Notes: a model not told the origin generated them from the sequence alone. Counted from the stretch's first letter, positions 45,721 through 59,472 are shown. The stretch: 64,000 bases of DNA from Persicaria tinctoria (GCA_037127255.1 JBANSL010000019.1:16825001-16889000), one strand, 5' to 3'. Numbers and translations are program-made.

Positions 45721-46774
45721 TCAACCCGATGAAAACTCTTTCCACAAAGACTCTTTCAGCCACTCCTCTTGTGTTGATAGTGAACCAGTTCTTGACATTA
45801 AGTGTTCAAGCATATTGTATTTTCTTTCCCTTTCCTCCTTCATCTCAGCTTCCTTCTTTTCCCTCCTTTCGCGCCTCTCTGTTTCTCTTCTCTCCCTTGC
45901 TTCCTCTCGCCTTTCCCTGGCCTTATGAGCTTCCCTCTGTAGCTCCATCTCTTCTTTCTTGATGGTTAGAAATTCACCAAACATTAAGTTACGTTGTAAC
46001 TCCACATCGTCGGTCGATTCACCACTAGCACCAATTGGTCTCTTTAGCGCTCATTTGGTAGCCTTCACACCGGGCGGACGACTACATGAACCATCAGTCC
46101 CACCCTCACTCAAAGGTATTGGGGGGTTGGATCTTGGAGTTAGGGGAGGGGGGGTTGGATCCCGACGTGTATGACCCTGATGCAGTAACCTTTGTTTACT
46201 TCGAGGAACCTTCTTCACGGTGTTGCTCTGAAACTTGCCACTTTTGCTCATTCTTTAGAATACGCCACGCGTGTTCATTCTTGAATGATGTGTGCCTCTC
46301 GTGGTCTGTGCTATATATGATTCTGGCATTGTTCATTACATCATCGGCCGATTGCCCACTCGCCCTTGCCCTTGATGCCTGGCTGAAACAACCGGCAAAT
46401 TTGCTAACATCATGGCTAACTCGACCAAAGCGCGCTCTACATCTTTCTGCATCGCATGGAGCCATCTCTCCCCTTCTATTGTTGTAGTATGTTGCTATTC
46501 TTGACCAAAATCGGGATGCCGACTGGTTGTTTCCCTCAACAGCGTCCTTACTGGTGTTCAACCATGCACTAAGGAGCAACTCATCTTCCTTCTCACTCCA
46601 GTGGCTTCTCTCCGTACGTCCCAAAGCAGGCCGTTCATCCACCTCTTCTTCTTGGACATCGTGTTGGGTGCTATAAACTGGGAAGCTATCTTGTGTTCCC
46701 CGTAATAGTGGAGATTCGAATGAATTTGGAACGGGAAGGACATTTGGAGTGGGATAATACTGCATGGGATTCAT
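45721..46774 (-). pseudogene. Harbinger ORF1 (Myb/SANT-like DNA-binding protein), broken
   Basis: Starts MNPMQYYPTPNVL; contains HWSEKEDELLLSAWLNTSKD, FWSRIATYYN and RCRARFGRVSHDVSKF, the Myb-like module of plant Harbinger ORF1, then a Glu/Arg-rich coiled coil (RERREEARERRE) and a final SLWKEFSSG. A one-base frameshift occurs near 46196 and a TGA at 46051-46053 interrupts the middle. ORF1 normally helps the transposase reach the nucleus and bind the ends. Confidence 0.85.
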
Positions 46775-47715
46775 CGTGTTGGAATAGTAGGAATGGGCTT
46801 GATCAAGAGAGGTGGATTCAGGTTAGGATGGTTTGAGTTTGTATTGTGTTGTTGTTGGGTGTATAGAGATAACATATCATAGAAGCTTTGGGGAAAGTTT
46901 TGTGCATTTTGATTCGGATCCATTTCAAGTGTCAGAGCGAGATTTGAGCTTAAAAAGAGAGGAAACTGGATGGGTTGGGATAATTATTGAAGTTGGGAGG
47001 TGCATCAATTTATAGAAAATTTTGTCATTAAAATTAATCAAACTTATATTATAATTAATAAAGCATATTACTGTAATCAACTTTTTTTTAACAAACATAT
47101 GCAAAATGGGTGTTTATGAGTAGATAAATTTTATGTATAATCAAATATAATTTTTATAATTTTTTTTGATTAATTTTAACTTAAGAAAATTGATTTTTTT
47201 AAAAAAAAAAACTCACCCAATACATCACCCGAAAGTTTCCAAATTACAAATTGTATTCATCAGGTTAGAAAGTGAACCCCCCTTCCACCATTCCACATGT
47301 CAATATTGTACTGGGTATAAAGAGTAGCAATTGCATTGAAATTTGTGAAGTACAAAACTCACATATGCTCTTCTGCAAGCTCACTTGGGGGATGTACTTA
47401 GCTTTTTTCCCTTTTTTTTTATTCAATTTGTGTCATAGTACACCCCATTTGTACAATCATGTGTATGTCCCGAAGAGGAAGAAGGGCGGCCTGGGAGAAG
47501 TGAGAAGGGAAGGGGGAGACGAGAACTGAACCGCTGAAGGTTTTTTTTTTTTCCTTTTAAGAAAAACTTTCAAAATCTACGGTTTAGGTTTCGTTTGAAT
47601 AGTCATATATAAGTGTTTTAAAAGCAATATATATTGCATTATAATATATATTTTAATTGTAATACAATATTGTACATTATAAGTGTTTTAAAAGTAATAG
47701 AATACTAGAAAAGTA
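46775..47715. other. AT-rich stretch beyond the Harbinger ORF1
   Basis: Probably includes the 5' non-coding end of the Harbinger element. No TIR, gene or other feature could be supported; a poly(T) run is at about 47540-47551. Confidence 0.4.
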
Positions 47716-47717
47716 AT

Positions 47718-48110
47718 CTATAAAACTAATAAAGAAAAGAACTCTAGGCTAATAATAACATGGATTGCCTCCCAACAAGCGTCTTTGATTTACGTAATTG
47801 GCTTGACGGTTTATTTGTCTACGCGTTCAAGACTTACTCAGACATTATCAGCGCACTCTTTAGCAAATCAAACTCTGGTGCACACCATTTAAGTAAGCAG
47901 GTACCACATACGAATAAGTCAAAGTCAAAGGATGTGACTTTGAACAAGGCCTTCAATTGTTCATATGCCCGAGCGTGACTTCCCCTTAAGGGTATATAGT
48001 ACCACCAATACAGTTCCGCTATTAGCTTCTCAAGATAGGAGTCAAATAGTTCAACGCAATCACCAATACTTTCCAGTGCAAAAATTTAGTTTTATTAGAA
48101 CTTGAGCCTC
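47718..48110 (+). repeat. Possible Ty3/gypsy retroelement non-coding remnant
   Basis: TGGATTGCCTCCCAACAAGC and the following GGCTTGACGG-like sequence resemble a conserved non-coding segment found beside the polyprotein in Tat/Athila-type plant Ty3 elements. This is recognition by eye only. No coding domain or LTR is visible. Confidence 0.35.
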
Positions 48111-48546
48111 GGCAAATGACTCTAAAAATAGTTCATCAACGAACGAGCTCAGATAAAAAAAATGTGGGAAATACACACCATAGAAAATAAATAAAAAATT
48201 CGGACTATGGTTCGACGGTCATTTTTTTTAATTCGAACTTATGTTTGAAAATAAAAAAATTTGGTTGATCTGGTTGTATATCAAATAATTATCCATACCA
48301 CTCACTTATCACACAAGTTAGACGCAGATGAAGAAGCAGAACGGACACAAATTTATACTCGTAAAATAACATAACATATTTGTTGTCCTGAAACCTCTCA
48401 TCTCCTTATACCTTTTCCCAATTTACCCCATTCTTTAGACTTTTTTTCCTTAATTCTTTCAAATTCTATTTTTTTTTAATATTCACGTGGTGAGAAGAAA
48501 CATCAAAAACAAATTTTTTTTGACATAGGTAAATGATTTTTTTTAC
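48111..48546. other. AT-rich stretch, no gene
   Basis: Nothing recognisable apart from T-rich runs at 48469-48476 and 48534-48557. Confidence 0.4.
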
Positions 48547-48965
48547 TTTTTTTTTGGAAGCAAGATAAGAATTCGGCTCTCCAGACAAGTCTAGAGAAAC
48601 CGAAGGACCGAACAAGTCGGTGGATGGACTAACCATCATGTACAATCGAAAAATCAAACAGAAGCAAATGACTGAAGCGAATGACAACAAATAAAAGCAG
48701 TAATAAATGTACAAGTCATCCTACACCGAAACTACAAGTCAGCAGAACAATCAAACCGATCAGCAAAAGAGAAGACGCACACAAACAGAGAACTCTGGGG
48801 AACCTAGCGGATATCTCAGATTATGGACTCCTGCAGAGCCATCAGATATCGATCGCACTCCACGACGTCTACGAACATAGCAAAACGATCATCGTTCACA
48901 TGAAGACTGCAGGGCAATAAGAACAACACTGCACACCAATCCGCAAGCCTAAATCCTAACCAAAC
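48547..48965 (-). mobile_element. Non-LTR retroelement 3' end, minus strand
   Basis: Minus strand runs through GTAGACGTCGTGGAGTGCG and TCTAGACTTGTCTGGAGAGC to a terminal ATCTTGCTTCCAAAAAAAAA, a poly(A) end. General character matches LINE 3' UTRs at 16.4 and 28.9 kb but the sequence is different. No ORF. Confidence 0.45.
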
Positions 48966-49129
48966 CATTGCACATTCAAACCCTAAAAACCCATCTTATC
49001 CTCTCAAGGATGATAACAAGATCATAATAGGCTGCACAAGTGCAAGCCAAAATATAGACGGACAAGATGAGCAATAGGCGAAAACATAAAACAACAATCA
49101 AAAGGAAAGGATCCAGACTAGCAAGATTG

Positions 49130-49336
49130 TGTTGTGATATTTATGAATTATTCACCTACTACTACTGTAACTTACTGTACCTGTTGCGGCTCCTTTGTAT
49201 TACGGCCTCTACGGCCTTCTATCAGTTTTGATCATATTAGGCCTCTCTTGCCTATAAAAGGCAATGTACCCGCTTGTTAATTAGGTATACTTGATAATAC
49301 AATTAATACAATCAGAGCGTTTGATAAAATCTTACA
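49130..49336 (+). repeat. 5' LTR of the copia element
   Basis: Starts TGTTGTGATATTTATG and ends about TCTTACA. Contains TTGCCTATAAAAGGCA, a TATA-box promoter within a short palindrome. The 3' LTR shares most of it but with changes such as CTCCTTTGTATTACGG to CTACTTTGTATTATGG. Confidence 0.82.
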
Positions 49337-49341
49337 ATACG

Positions 49342-49354
49342 TTATCAGCACGAG
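49342..49354 (+). other. Primer binding site
   Basis: TTATCAGCACGAG follows the LTR by about five bases. This is the PBS seen in many plant copia elements of this group. Confidence 0.6.
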
Positions 49355-50567
49355 TGTTCTTCAGATCCAACTGAGTAAGCCAACAAACACAAGGTAGAAA
49401 TTCAAAATCTACCGATTTGCTTAATTATTTTCGTAAAGAAACCGATTATGAGAAGTATGCTCTGTAGTTGCCCTTAATTAAGGGATCTTCTACAACAGAA
49501 ACTCGTAAAGCTTTGAATCTTCTTCTGAAAATCAAAGTTTTCAACTCGTAGAACACAAATCACCATTTATATGGTTCGGTTATGTTCTACGAAATAGTAG
49601 CAAGTAACAAGGAAAAATTCATACAAGATATGAGACATAAACCCGGTATTTTATTAGATCCAAACGGATTTACAACCAAATCGGTCCAAACTTGAAAACT
49701 AATACAAGTTTTAAACTAAAAAAAACGATTTCTTCTTACCTCTCCGTCGGATCTTCACCAAAATCACCGGATTTGATTTCTTCTTAGAGCCCAACAAACC
49801 TCCACCAAAATAACAGAATGAATATAACCGCATAGATTATTACCGTGCTAATAAGTATCTCGAGATCGAATCGGTCGGAGGAGTTCATGGTGGTTTGTAG
49901 GAGGTCGGAAGAGATGAGGTTGATGATGATGAAGATGAGATAATTGTAAAAGTAAAAGGAGTGATGGTAATTTAAAGAAGAAAAGGTTTGTAGAGAGATG
50001 GGATGTTAGTAAAAATGAAATGTGTGTGGTGGTAATTTAAAGAAAAAAAAGTGAGAAGGGAAATATGAGGATATGGTAGATAAAGATGGAAGATGTAAAA
50101 TTTTAAAGATGTTTTTTCACCCATAATTACTTCTTGAATTTGAAAATTCACAATTGATATACCCTTGTTCTTCACTTCTTTGATGATCTTTAAATACCTC
50201 GTACTTGAAGATGGAGAAATTTTTGCTACTGGAAAATTTGAGGTTTTTCGGTTGTACTGGTTTTTACAAAAGAGAGTTTTTTTTTTGTGGCTTGATATTA
50301 CGAGGGAATGAAAGGACTTCTTGCTTCGTATTCATCTATTACATACTTCTCTATATATTTCACCATTTAAAACTGTTGAACCTATATAGACTAGCTAGTA
50401 CCTATAAAGACTAGCTACTCTCATGTGTCATTCAATTATATCTGCAAATTAGGTTGCTTGTAATATGAGTGAAACATCTCATCTAGCTATTATAGCATGC
50501 ACAATACTCCAACACATGCAAACACATATACAAGTACATACTCCGTAGTATATATGTATATAATATA

Positions 50568-51240
<673 letters not shown>

Positions 51241-51386
51241 AGCTGTTATTATATTTATTTTATAGCATCTACATATCTATTAATGAAATTTAATATTTAT
51301 GTCATCTTAATTAACCATAAATTTAATTTATATGATAATTAATTATGTCAATATTAATTCATATGATTTTATTTGTAGTTAATTCA

Positions 51387-52454
51387 ATGGCAAATCTTAC
51401 AAAGTGGGAATTTGATATTCTCGACTTATCGGGCCATAGATATCTTGAATGGAAGGTTGATTCACTGTCTCACCTCCAAGCTCATGGCCTACTAGAGACT
51501 ATCTCTGAAAATAATGATACTTCTCCGCAAGATAAGACAAAGGCGATTATATTTTTGCACCATCATGTGAATGAAAGCCTTAAGTCTGAATACTTGCTGG
51601 TGAAAGATCCTAAAGAGTTATGGGAGAACTTAAGTCAGAGATATGGGCATCAAGAGAAAGTTTTACTCCCAAAAGCCACATATGACTGGAGCAATCTGAG
51701 GTTCCAGGATTTTAAGTCTGTCAGTGATTTTAATTCTGCCTTATTCAGAATCACGTATCAGTTACGTTTATGTGGGCAGAAAATCTCTGAAGAAAATATG
51801 CTCGATAAAACCTTCTCTACAATGCACGCATCAAATGTGTTGTTGCAACAACAATATAGAGAGAGGGATTTTACAAAGTATTCTGATTTGATACCATTAT
51901 TACTTGTGGCTGAGCAAAATAATGAACTTCTGATGAAGAACCACAACCTAAGGCCTACTGGTGTTGCTCCATATACTGAGACGAATGCAGCACATGGAAT
52001 GCTCCCATGTCAATATACATCTCAGGGAGATGGTGGCTGGAATACGAATAACCGTGGAGATGGGAATAATCGCGGTAGAGGTCGAGGTCGTGGAAGAGGT
52101 CGTGGGCGTGGTCGCGGTAGAAGCTTTGCTACTAATCAGTGGCACAAAGCTCCCGGAGCATCCTCTTCAAAGGGGAATGATAAGCTAATGGTCCGGAAAG
52201 ATCCATCGGGATCTACTCAGAAATCCAAATCTCCATGTTACAGATGTAGCATGACAGGCCACTGGGCGAAGGTATGTCGCACAGCTAAACATTTGGTTGA
52301 GCTGTATCAGACATCCAAGAACAAAGGAAAGAAGGTGGAGAGTAATTTTGTCAATAACACTCCACCTAAGCCCGATCTGGACATCTCTGATTTCTTCGCA
52401 AATACTCCTGATGGAGATGGAGATTTTGGACTTAGTGATACTATGAACTATTAA
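51387..52454 (+). CDS. gag: Copia gag polyprotein
   Basis: An intact frame of 355 residues. Starts MANLTKWEFDILDLSGHRYL, the UBN2-type gag of plant copia elements; it includes KELWENLSQRYGHQE and a DFNSALFRI block. A GRGRGRGRGRGR RNA-binding stretch is followed by one zinc knuckle CYRCSMTGHWAKVC (CX2CX4HX4C). It would form the particle core. The upstream ATG at 51345 is in frame, but conservation begins at 51387. The frame closes before pol, which is in a separate open stretch. Confidence 0.85.
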   Translation: MANLTKWEFDILDLSGHRYLEWKVDSLSHLQAHGLLETISENNDTSPQDKTKAIIFLHHHVNESLKSEYLLVKDPKELWENLSQRYGHQEKVLLPKATYDWSNLRFQDFKSVSDFNSALFRITYQLRLCGQKISEENMLDKTFSTMHASNVLLQQQYRERDFTKYSDLIPLLLVAEQNNELLMKNHNLRPTGVAPYTETNAAHGMLPCQYTSQGDGGWNTNNRGDGNNRGRGRGRGRGRGRGRGRSFATNQWHKAPGASSSKGNDKLMVRKDPSGSTQKSKSPCYRCSMTGHWAKVCRTAKHLVELYQTSKNKGKKVESNFVNNTPPKPDLDISDFFANTPDGDGDFGLSDTMNY

Positions 52455-52631
52455 ATATCAGTACTTTTATTTCCATGCAATTTACTTTTGTAACATATCG
52501 CAATGGGTTTATTTCCTGTAACATATCGCAATGTGTTTACTTTCTGCATTACTTTTAATGTACTTGTTATATATTATTAATGAATAAAAATGTATTAAAG
52601 TTTTAATTATATCTCTTTTTATATTGAAGAT

Positions 52632-53945
52632 ATGGATATAAGTGAAGTTAAACCAAGTGGCAAAGATCAATGTTTGGTAGACAGTGCCATTACCCACACC
52701 ATCTTGAGAAGCAGAGAATACTTCACACAATTGACATTAATCGAGGCAAATGTCAGAACAATATCCGGTGTGGCAAAGATGATAGAAGGCTCTGGAAGAG
52801 CTTGTATTTTTCTCCCTGAAGGGACAAAACTGATTATAAATGACGCATTATATTCAAATAAATCTCGTAGAAACTTGTTGAGTTTCAGAGATATGCGTCT
52901 GAATGGGTTTCATATGGAAACCATGAATCAAGGTGGAAAAGAATATCTATGTATCACTGGATATAGAAATGGCAAGAAGAACATCCTAGAAAAGCTGCTA
53001 GCTTATTCTTCTGGACTATATTATACATATATAAGTCCGATAGAAGTAAATGTAACATCTGAAAAGTCAGATGATTAAAGGATGTTCACGTTATGGCATG
53101 ACCGTTTGGGTCATCCAGGAAATGTTATGATGCATAGAATTATTGAAAGTTCAAATGGACATTCACTGAAGAATGTGAAAATTCTCAGATCGAATGATTT
53201 CAATTGTACTGGTTGTTCACTTGGTAAATTAATAATCAGGCCTTCCAAGAGTAAACTTGAGAACGAGTCTCCAATGTTCTTAGAAAGAATACAAGGAGAT
53301 ATATGTGGACCAATAGTTCCACCGTGTGGAGCATTTCGATATTTTATGGTGCTAATAGATGCATCAACAAGATGGTCACATATAAGTCTTTTATCGACAA
53401 GAAATACAGCTTTTGCTAAACTCCTTGCACAGATTATCCGGTTACGAGCTCAATTTCCGCATTATACAATCAAGAAAATAAGACTTGATAATGCGGGAGA
53501 ATTTACATCCCAAACATTTAGTGACTACTGTATGTCAATTGGGATTGAAATTGAGCATTCAGTGGCTCATATTCACACACAAAATGGTCTTGCTGAATCT
53601 TTGATAAAGCGATTACAAATAATCGCTAGACCATTATTAATGAAGTCTAAACTTCCATCATCTGTATGGGGACATGCTATTTTACATGCAGCGGCATTGG
53701 TTAGGATAAGACCAACCGCTTATCACAAACAATCCCCATTACAACTTGTGATTGGTAAAGAGCCAAATATATCTCATTTGAGAATTTTTGGATGTGCAGT
53801 TTATGTACCCATTGCTCCACCACAACATACAAAAATGGGTCCACAAAGGAGATTGGGAATTTATGCTGGTTTTGAATCTACATCGATAATTAAGTACCTT
53901 GAACCAACAACGGGAGATTTATTTACAGCAAGGTCACCTTGCTGA
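52632..53945 (+). pseudogene. Copia protease and integrase region of pol, interrupted
   Basis: Protease region CLVDSAITHTIL has Ser-Ala after the Asp where active enzymes commonly have Ser-Gly/Ala; then a GAG_pre-integrase LWHDRLGHPG with the HHCC zinc site (CTGCSLGK). The integrase core keeps GDICGP, RLDNAGEF and NGLAES, the DDE residues. A TAA at 53076-53078 falls between protease and integrase in the same frame, and a stop at 53943-53945 ends it. Confidence 0.88.
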
Positions 53946-54599
53946 TTGTCATTTTGATGAAAATATATTCCCAACTTTAGGTGGAGAAAAGAGCAAAGAA
54001 ATTACGTAGAATGCTTCATTATTATCTCATATGGATCCACGTACTAAATTGTGTGAACGAGAAGTGGATAAAATTATACATTTACAGAGTATAGCGAATC
54101 AATTGCCGGATTCGTTTACAGACACAAAGAAACTGACAAAGTCACATGTACCTGCTATAAATGCCCCTGAAAGGATTGAAATTCCTGAGAGACAAATTGA
54201 CAAACAGCTGGGCAGCAACCTGTAAATGAGTCCACGATACAACGAAAACGTGACAGGCCTCTTGGTTCTAAAGATTTAAAACAAAGGAAAAGTAGACGTA
54301 AAGAGGACGTCATGAAAATTGTCCCACTAATAAATTCAGGGGGAGAAAATGCCAAAATACAAGAGGAATGTAATAAAGACATCTCGGAAAATGCGGAGGG
54401 CGCATTAGATGACAAAAGTATTCTGGATGAGGATAGAAACATTGATAATTATGAAATTTCTGTAAATTATGTTTCTACCAGAATACAATGGAATAGAAAG
54501 GATATTATCCTTAATGAGGTGTTTGCATACTCTATTGCCCCCGAAAATAATCGTTGATGACAATGACATTGAGCCACAAAGTGTCGACGAATGTCGTTG

Positions 54600-56184
54600 C
54601 AGAAATGACTAGCCAAAATGGAAAGAGGCAATCCAGGCCGAGTTAAAGTCATTAGGAAAACGTGAAGTTTTTGGTCCTATTAAGCTTACACCAAGAAGCG
54701 TAAAGCCAGTAGGCTATAAATGGGTATTCGTAAGAAAGCGAAATGAGAAAAATGAAATTGTGAGGTACAAAGTGAGGCTTGTAGCCCAAGGTCTTTCTCA
54801 AATACTCGGGATAGATTATGAGCAAACATATTCCCCAGTAGTTGATGCAACTACATTGAGATTTTTAATTAGCTTAACTATCTCAGAAGGACTACATATG
54901 CGACTAATGGATTTCGTAACTGCATATTTATATGGATCACTTGATAGTGACATATACATGAAAGTCCTAGAAGGACTAAAAACGCCTCAGATGCAGAATA
55001 AAGAGAATAGAGAAATGTTCTCTATAAAGTTGCAAAGATTGTTATATGGTCTTAAGCAATATGGAAGAATGTGGTATAATTGATTAAGTGAATATCTTAT
55101 TAAAGAAGGATACCACAATAATGTTATCTGTCCATGTGTCTTTATAAAGCATTCCAAAAATGGTTTTGGTATTATTGCAGTGTATGTTGATGATTTGAAT
55201 ATTATAGGTACGTCAAATGAGTTGGATAGCACTGCAAAATATTTGATGAAAGAATTTGAAATGAAAGACCTCGGTAGAACCAAGTTTTGTATTGGTTTAC
55301 AAATTGAACATTTAAAAGATGGAATATTTGTTCATCAAAGTACTTATACCGAGAAAATCTTAAAAAGATTTTACATGGACAAGGCACACCCATTAACATC
55401 ACCTATGGTAGTTCGTTCTCTTGGTATACAAGATGATCACTTTCGACCTAGATAAGAAGATGAAGAAATTCTTGGCCCGGAAGTTCCTTACTTAAGTGCA
55501 ATTGGTGCATTGATGTACTTGGCAAATAATACCAGACCAGATATATCTTTCTCCATAAGCTTATTGTCAAGATATAGCTCAGCTCCAACAAGAAGACATT
55601 GGAACGGAATCAAGCATGTATTTCGATATCTGCGAGGTACACATGATCTTGGTTTGTATTATCGTAATCATGTAAATGCCACTCTTGTTGGGTATGCAGA
55701 TGCAGGATATCTTTCAGATCCTCACAAAGCGAGATCTCAAAATGGTTATGTATTCACCTATGGAGATACAGTAATCTCATGGAAGTCAACAAAGCAGACT
55801 CTTACCGCTACATCCTCAAACCACGCTGAATTAATCGCTCTATATGAAGCATGCAGAGAGTGTGTTTGGCTGAGATCCATAGTTAGTTATATACAAGGAG
55901 AATGCAGATGGAGATCAATCGCTGGAAGCCCAACCATTATTTATGAAGACAATTCTGAATGCATCACTCAAGTGAAGGAAGGATACATCAAAGGCGATCG
56001 GACTAAGCACATTTCACCGAAGCTCTTCTCAACTCATGATCTAGAGAAAGAAGGCACAATGAATATACAACAAATCCGATCAAGTGATAATCCTGCTGAT
56101 CTATTCACAAAGTCACTACCCCCAAAGAGGTTTAAAGAACTTGTGTACAAAATCGGGATGTGTAGACTCCAAGAGGCACATTAA
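54600..56184 (+). pseudogene. Copia reverse transcriptase and RNase H, with nonsense codons
   Basis: The frame reads WKEAIQAELKSLGKRE, PVGYKWVFVRKRNE, KVRLVAQGLSQ, DFVTAYLYGSL and VYVDDLNIIG (YVDD active site), then the tether and RNase H with YADAGYLSD, KQTLTATSSNHAELIAL and DNPADLFTKSLP. Nonsense codons occur at 55081-55083 and 55453-55455. This frame differs from the integrase frame, so a frameshift lies between 53945 and 54600. Confidence 0.88.
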
Positions 56185-56413
56185 ATTGAGGGGGGGAAAT
56201 AGTACGCACTACACTCTTTTTCCCTTGACTCAGGTTTTTATCTCACAGGGTTTTTCCTAACAAGGTTTTTAATGAGACAGTACAGTATCCCAAAAGCGTA
56301 CAAAGCAAGCTGTACTCTTTTTCCTAAGCTTTAGCTTTTTCCCCTCTGGGTTTTCCATAGCCAGGTTTGATTGAGGCGGCAACATTATTTACTCCCAGAT
56401 CTAAAGGTGAATA

Positions 56414-56425
56414 TTCAAGGGGGAG
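56414..56425 (+). other. Polypurine tract
   Basis: AAGGGGGAG lies directly before the 3' LTR. A second purine run, GAGGGGGGGAAATAG, occurs at about 56189, just after pol. Confidence 0.7.
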
Positions 56426-56614
56426 TATTGTGATATTTATGAATTATTCACCTACTACTATTGTAACTTACTGTACCTATTGCGGCTACTTTGTATTATG
56501 GCCCTTACGGCCTTCTATCAGTTTTGATCATATTAGGCCTCTCTTGCCTATAAAAGACAATGTACCCGCTTGTTAATTAGGTATATTTAAGAATACAATT
56601 AATACAATCGGAGC
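56426..56614 (+). repeat. 3' LTR of the copia element
   Basis: Matches the 5' LTR from TATTGTGATATTTATGAATT to ACAATCGGAGC. The first bases are TA where the 5' LTR has TG, and similarity stops at about 56614, so the terminal bases are lost or diverged. Confidence 0.75.
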
Positions 56615-56837
56615 TTTATTGGATTTGTATTTTTAAATTCGTCTATTATGATGATTTTTACTAACTCACCCCATCCTAATTCCTCTCAAAAGCCTCCACG
56701 CAGGTCCCCAACCTCTGAGGGTAACACACCCTACACGTCTCTCCTCTCACTCTCCCTCCCTCCCTCGCTATCTCTCTCCATCGCTCCCGTTTTCGCTCCG
56801 CTGATCCACATTCGATCACCCAACAGATTCCTCCATA
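56615..56837 (+). promoter_or_regulatory. Promoter / 5' UTR of the oxidoreductase gene
   Basis: CT-rich leader (CTCTCACTCTCCCTCCCTCC, about 56745-56764) typical of plant 5' UTRs. The copia 3' LTR ends only about 220 bases upstream of the ATG. Confidence 0.4.
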
Positions 56838-59472
56838 ATGCGGTTCTTGAGATTGAGCGCGCTCGCGAAGGATCCCTCGAAATCAATATGTTATTCACCG
56901 GAACTTGTGCGGTTAGGTTTCAGGAGCGTCGTTACCGGCTGCAGAGCTGTGGTTTTGCCCCGATTTGGTGGGCCTGAAGTTCTAGAGATTCGTGAGGGCG
57001 TCAAGGTTCCTGATCTCAAGCCTAACGAGGTCCTTGTTCGCACTCGTGCCGTCTCAGTCAATCCGCTTGATACTCGAGTAATTCCCTCCCGATCCTCCGT
57101 TCTCTTTGTTTGCCTTTTCACACTTGTCGGTTTCGCTGATTGAAATTCGAAAAATAGTAGCTCGTAGGAAGTTGGAATTTTCAGGTGGAATCGTGATGAA
57201 TCGAAGAATCGTGTGAATTGGCAATATGTTGTTGGTTGTTTTGCGAATTGAGAAATAAAAATAAAAAATAAAACAGTTGAATGAAGAAATTGGTGCCTTG
57301 TTCAGATCAGTATGACGATCTTCTGGGTTGATCAATGTTGAAATTGGCCAAGAAACTCTAATTTTTATGGGCTTCAGTTTGGATGTGACTATTAGGTATT
57401 GTGCTTCACTAATTCTTGAAATTGGTTCAATTGAAAAAAATGAAAAATATGTAACAAAGTATGCTATTATAGTACAGTATTATGTATAGACTATAGAATT
57501 CACACTGCATTTTGACATCTTAGGGCTTACCCATCCTGCTTGCATATGATGCAGGAGCAGTATTATGCATAGACTATAGAATTCACACTGCATTATAGTA
57601 CAGTATTATGTATAGACTATAGTTTTGCATTAAAGTGGTCATTTTGTAATATTTTCTCCATGGTTATATATTCAGGTGCGAGCAGGCTATGGACGCTCCA
57701 TATTTGAGCAACATCTTCCCTTGATCTTGGGCCGCGATATTAGTGGTGAAGTGGCTGCACTCGGAAGTTCAGCTCATTCATTCTCTGTCGGCGAAGAAGT
57801 TTTCGGCGCATTGCGTCCAACTGCTATAAGGGGCACTTATACTGACTATGCTATTCTTCCAGTAGATGAACTGGCATCAAAGCCATCGTCAATGACTCAT
57901 GTGGTGGGTGAGCTTGGAGGAATTTTTGTCTATATTCAAATGCAACTATTTTTGGTGCATTGTGTTTCACCTTTTAATTTTTGGAATTAGTTTCCCTTTT
58001 GGACTAGTAATTAACCCTGTGGCGTTGTTTAGTTAATCCATCTTTCACTCTTTTCTTTTCTTTTGGAGACATCTCATTATCTTTCACAAGTTCATTGTTG
58101 GTTCGTTATCTTATAGCTTTTGTCCTTCCCTTAATAAGATATAATTGGGGCAAGGGAGCTCATCTGACTTGAAAATTGGTTAACTTTGTCAGGATGCTAG
58201 TGCGATTCCTTTTGCTGCTCTTACTGCATGGCGTGCCTTGAAGGGCACTGCTCGAATAACTAAAGGGTATGCTTTTCACTAATGAAAATTGTGTTATGGT
58301 GTTTGGGGTGGTTTGTTGCAAAACTCTTTATAATCATAAATGCTTAGTGTTACTGATAGGTTTGTCAATTTTCATCAGGAAATAAAGAATGTATCATCAA
58401 ATTGTTTTATTGATTTTTTGAAATCTTTTTGGTTTTTACTTCTTGTTGGAGATCATCATCCAATGATTTTAGTTTAGATCTGAGTTGTGTTTGGCTGTTA
58501 TAAATTGTCTCACTTTTTCTTTAGGAGAGCTTGTAATTCCATTGCTCTAATAGAATTTGATCTGCACAGGCAGAGGGTTTTTATTGCTGGTGGAGGAGGA
58601 GCAGTTGGTTATGCAGCAATTCAACTGTCGGTGGCTGCAGGATGTCACGTCTCAACATCATGTGGACCTGAGAGTGTTGACCGACTTCTTGGAGCTGGTG
58701 TTGAACAAGCCATTGATTATACTAGTGAGGTACAAAAAATTTGATTTTGTTAAATGTCATGGATGCTAGTCAGATCATTAATTTGGCAAGTTTCGATCCT
58801 AGCGATTCCCTTTTTGCGCACAAGTTGTACTTCATTTCAAAGATTCTTGTTATGAATATGCAGGACTGGGAAAAGACAATACAAGGTCAGTTTGATGCTG
58901 TTTTAGACACCATCGGTGTGCCAGATACAGAAAGAATTGGCATAAATATTCTGAAGCGAGGTGGTTCTTACATGACGCTGCAGGTAGGCCTCATAAACTT
59001 CTTGTTCATCAGAATTTTCCTCCCCATCCCCCATCCACGGTATTCAATGACAGTTTGTCAGTGATGCTATTTAGGGAGAGGCAGCATCCTTGTGTGATAA
59101 GTATGGTATGGTAGTCGGGTTTCCTATGGCTACAGCAACCTTACTAAAGAAACAAATGCAATATCGATTTTCTCATGGAATTGGTAAGTTAATCAATACT
59201 TTTCCCCTAAAAAATTAATCAATACTTTGCCTAAATTAGCTGTTGCCACTTGCTTACATTGTTCACTACTCTTCTGTTTCATGATTCAAGAGTACTGGTG
59301 GACATACATGAGGGCGGATCCTGAAGCCTTGAAAGAGATCCAGCAGTTATCTGAAGCTGGGAAGCTGAAAATACCAGTAGAAAAGACGTATAACATCACT
59401 CAAGTCCGAGAAGCTCATGAGGCGAAAGAAAAAAGGCTCGTGTATGGTAAAATAGTGCTGGAGTTTGATTGA
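56838..59472 (+). CDS. Mitochondrial RTN4IP1-like zinc-independent quinone oxidoreductase (MDR family)
   Basis: Seven exons, 56838-57077, 57676-57903, 58193-58266, 58570-58729, 58864-58983, 59075-59183 and 59291-59472, have matching phases and GT-AG borders and give 370 residues. An Arg/Ser-rich N terminus (MRFLRLSALAKDPSKS) suggests mitochondrial import. The GroES-like part has PRFGGPEVLEI, SVNPLDTRVRAGYGR, LILGRDISGEVAALGS and VGEEVFGAL. The nucleotide fold follows, with VFIAGGGGAVGYAAIQL (AGGGGAVG at 187-194), and a final LVYGKIVLEFD. No Cys/His ligands for a catalytic zinc are seen at the usual positions. In animals RTN4IP1 is a mitochondrial NADPH oxidoreductase linked to coenzyme Q synthesis; the plant role is inferred. 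Confidence 0.88.

Larger units (their letters stand above)
42750..46774 (-). mobile_element. PIF/Harbinger transposon with both ORFs, inactivated
   Basis: Two minus-strand genes in the order ORF1 (Myb/SANT-like, 46774-45721) then transposase (45212-42750) is the two-gene layout of plant PIF/Harbinger elements. Terminal inverted repeats were not found, so the limits given are those of coding sequence. The transposase is split by a hAT-like element. Confidence 0.85.
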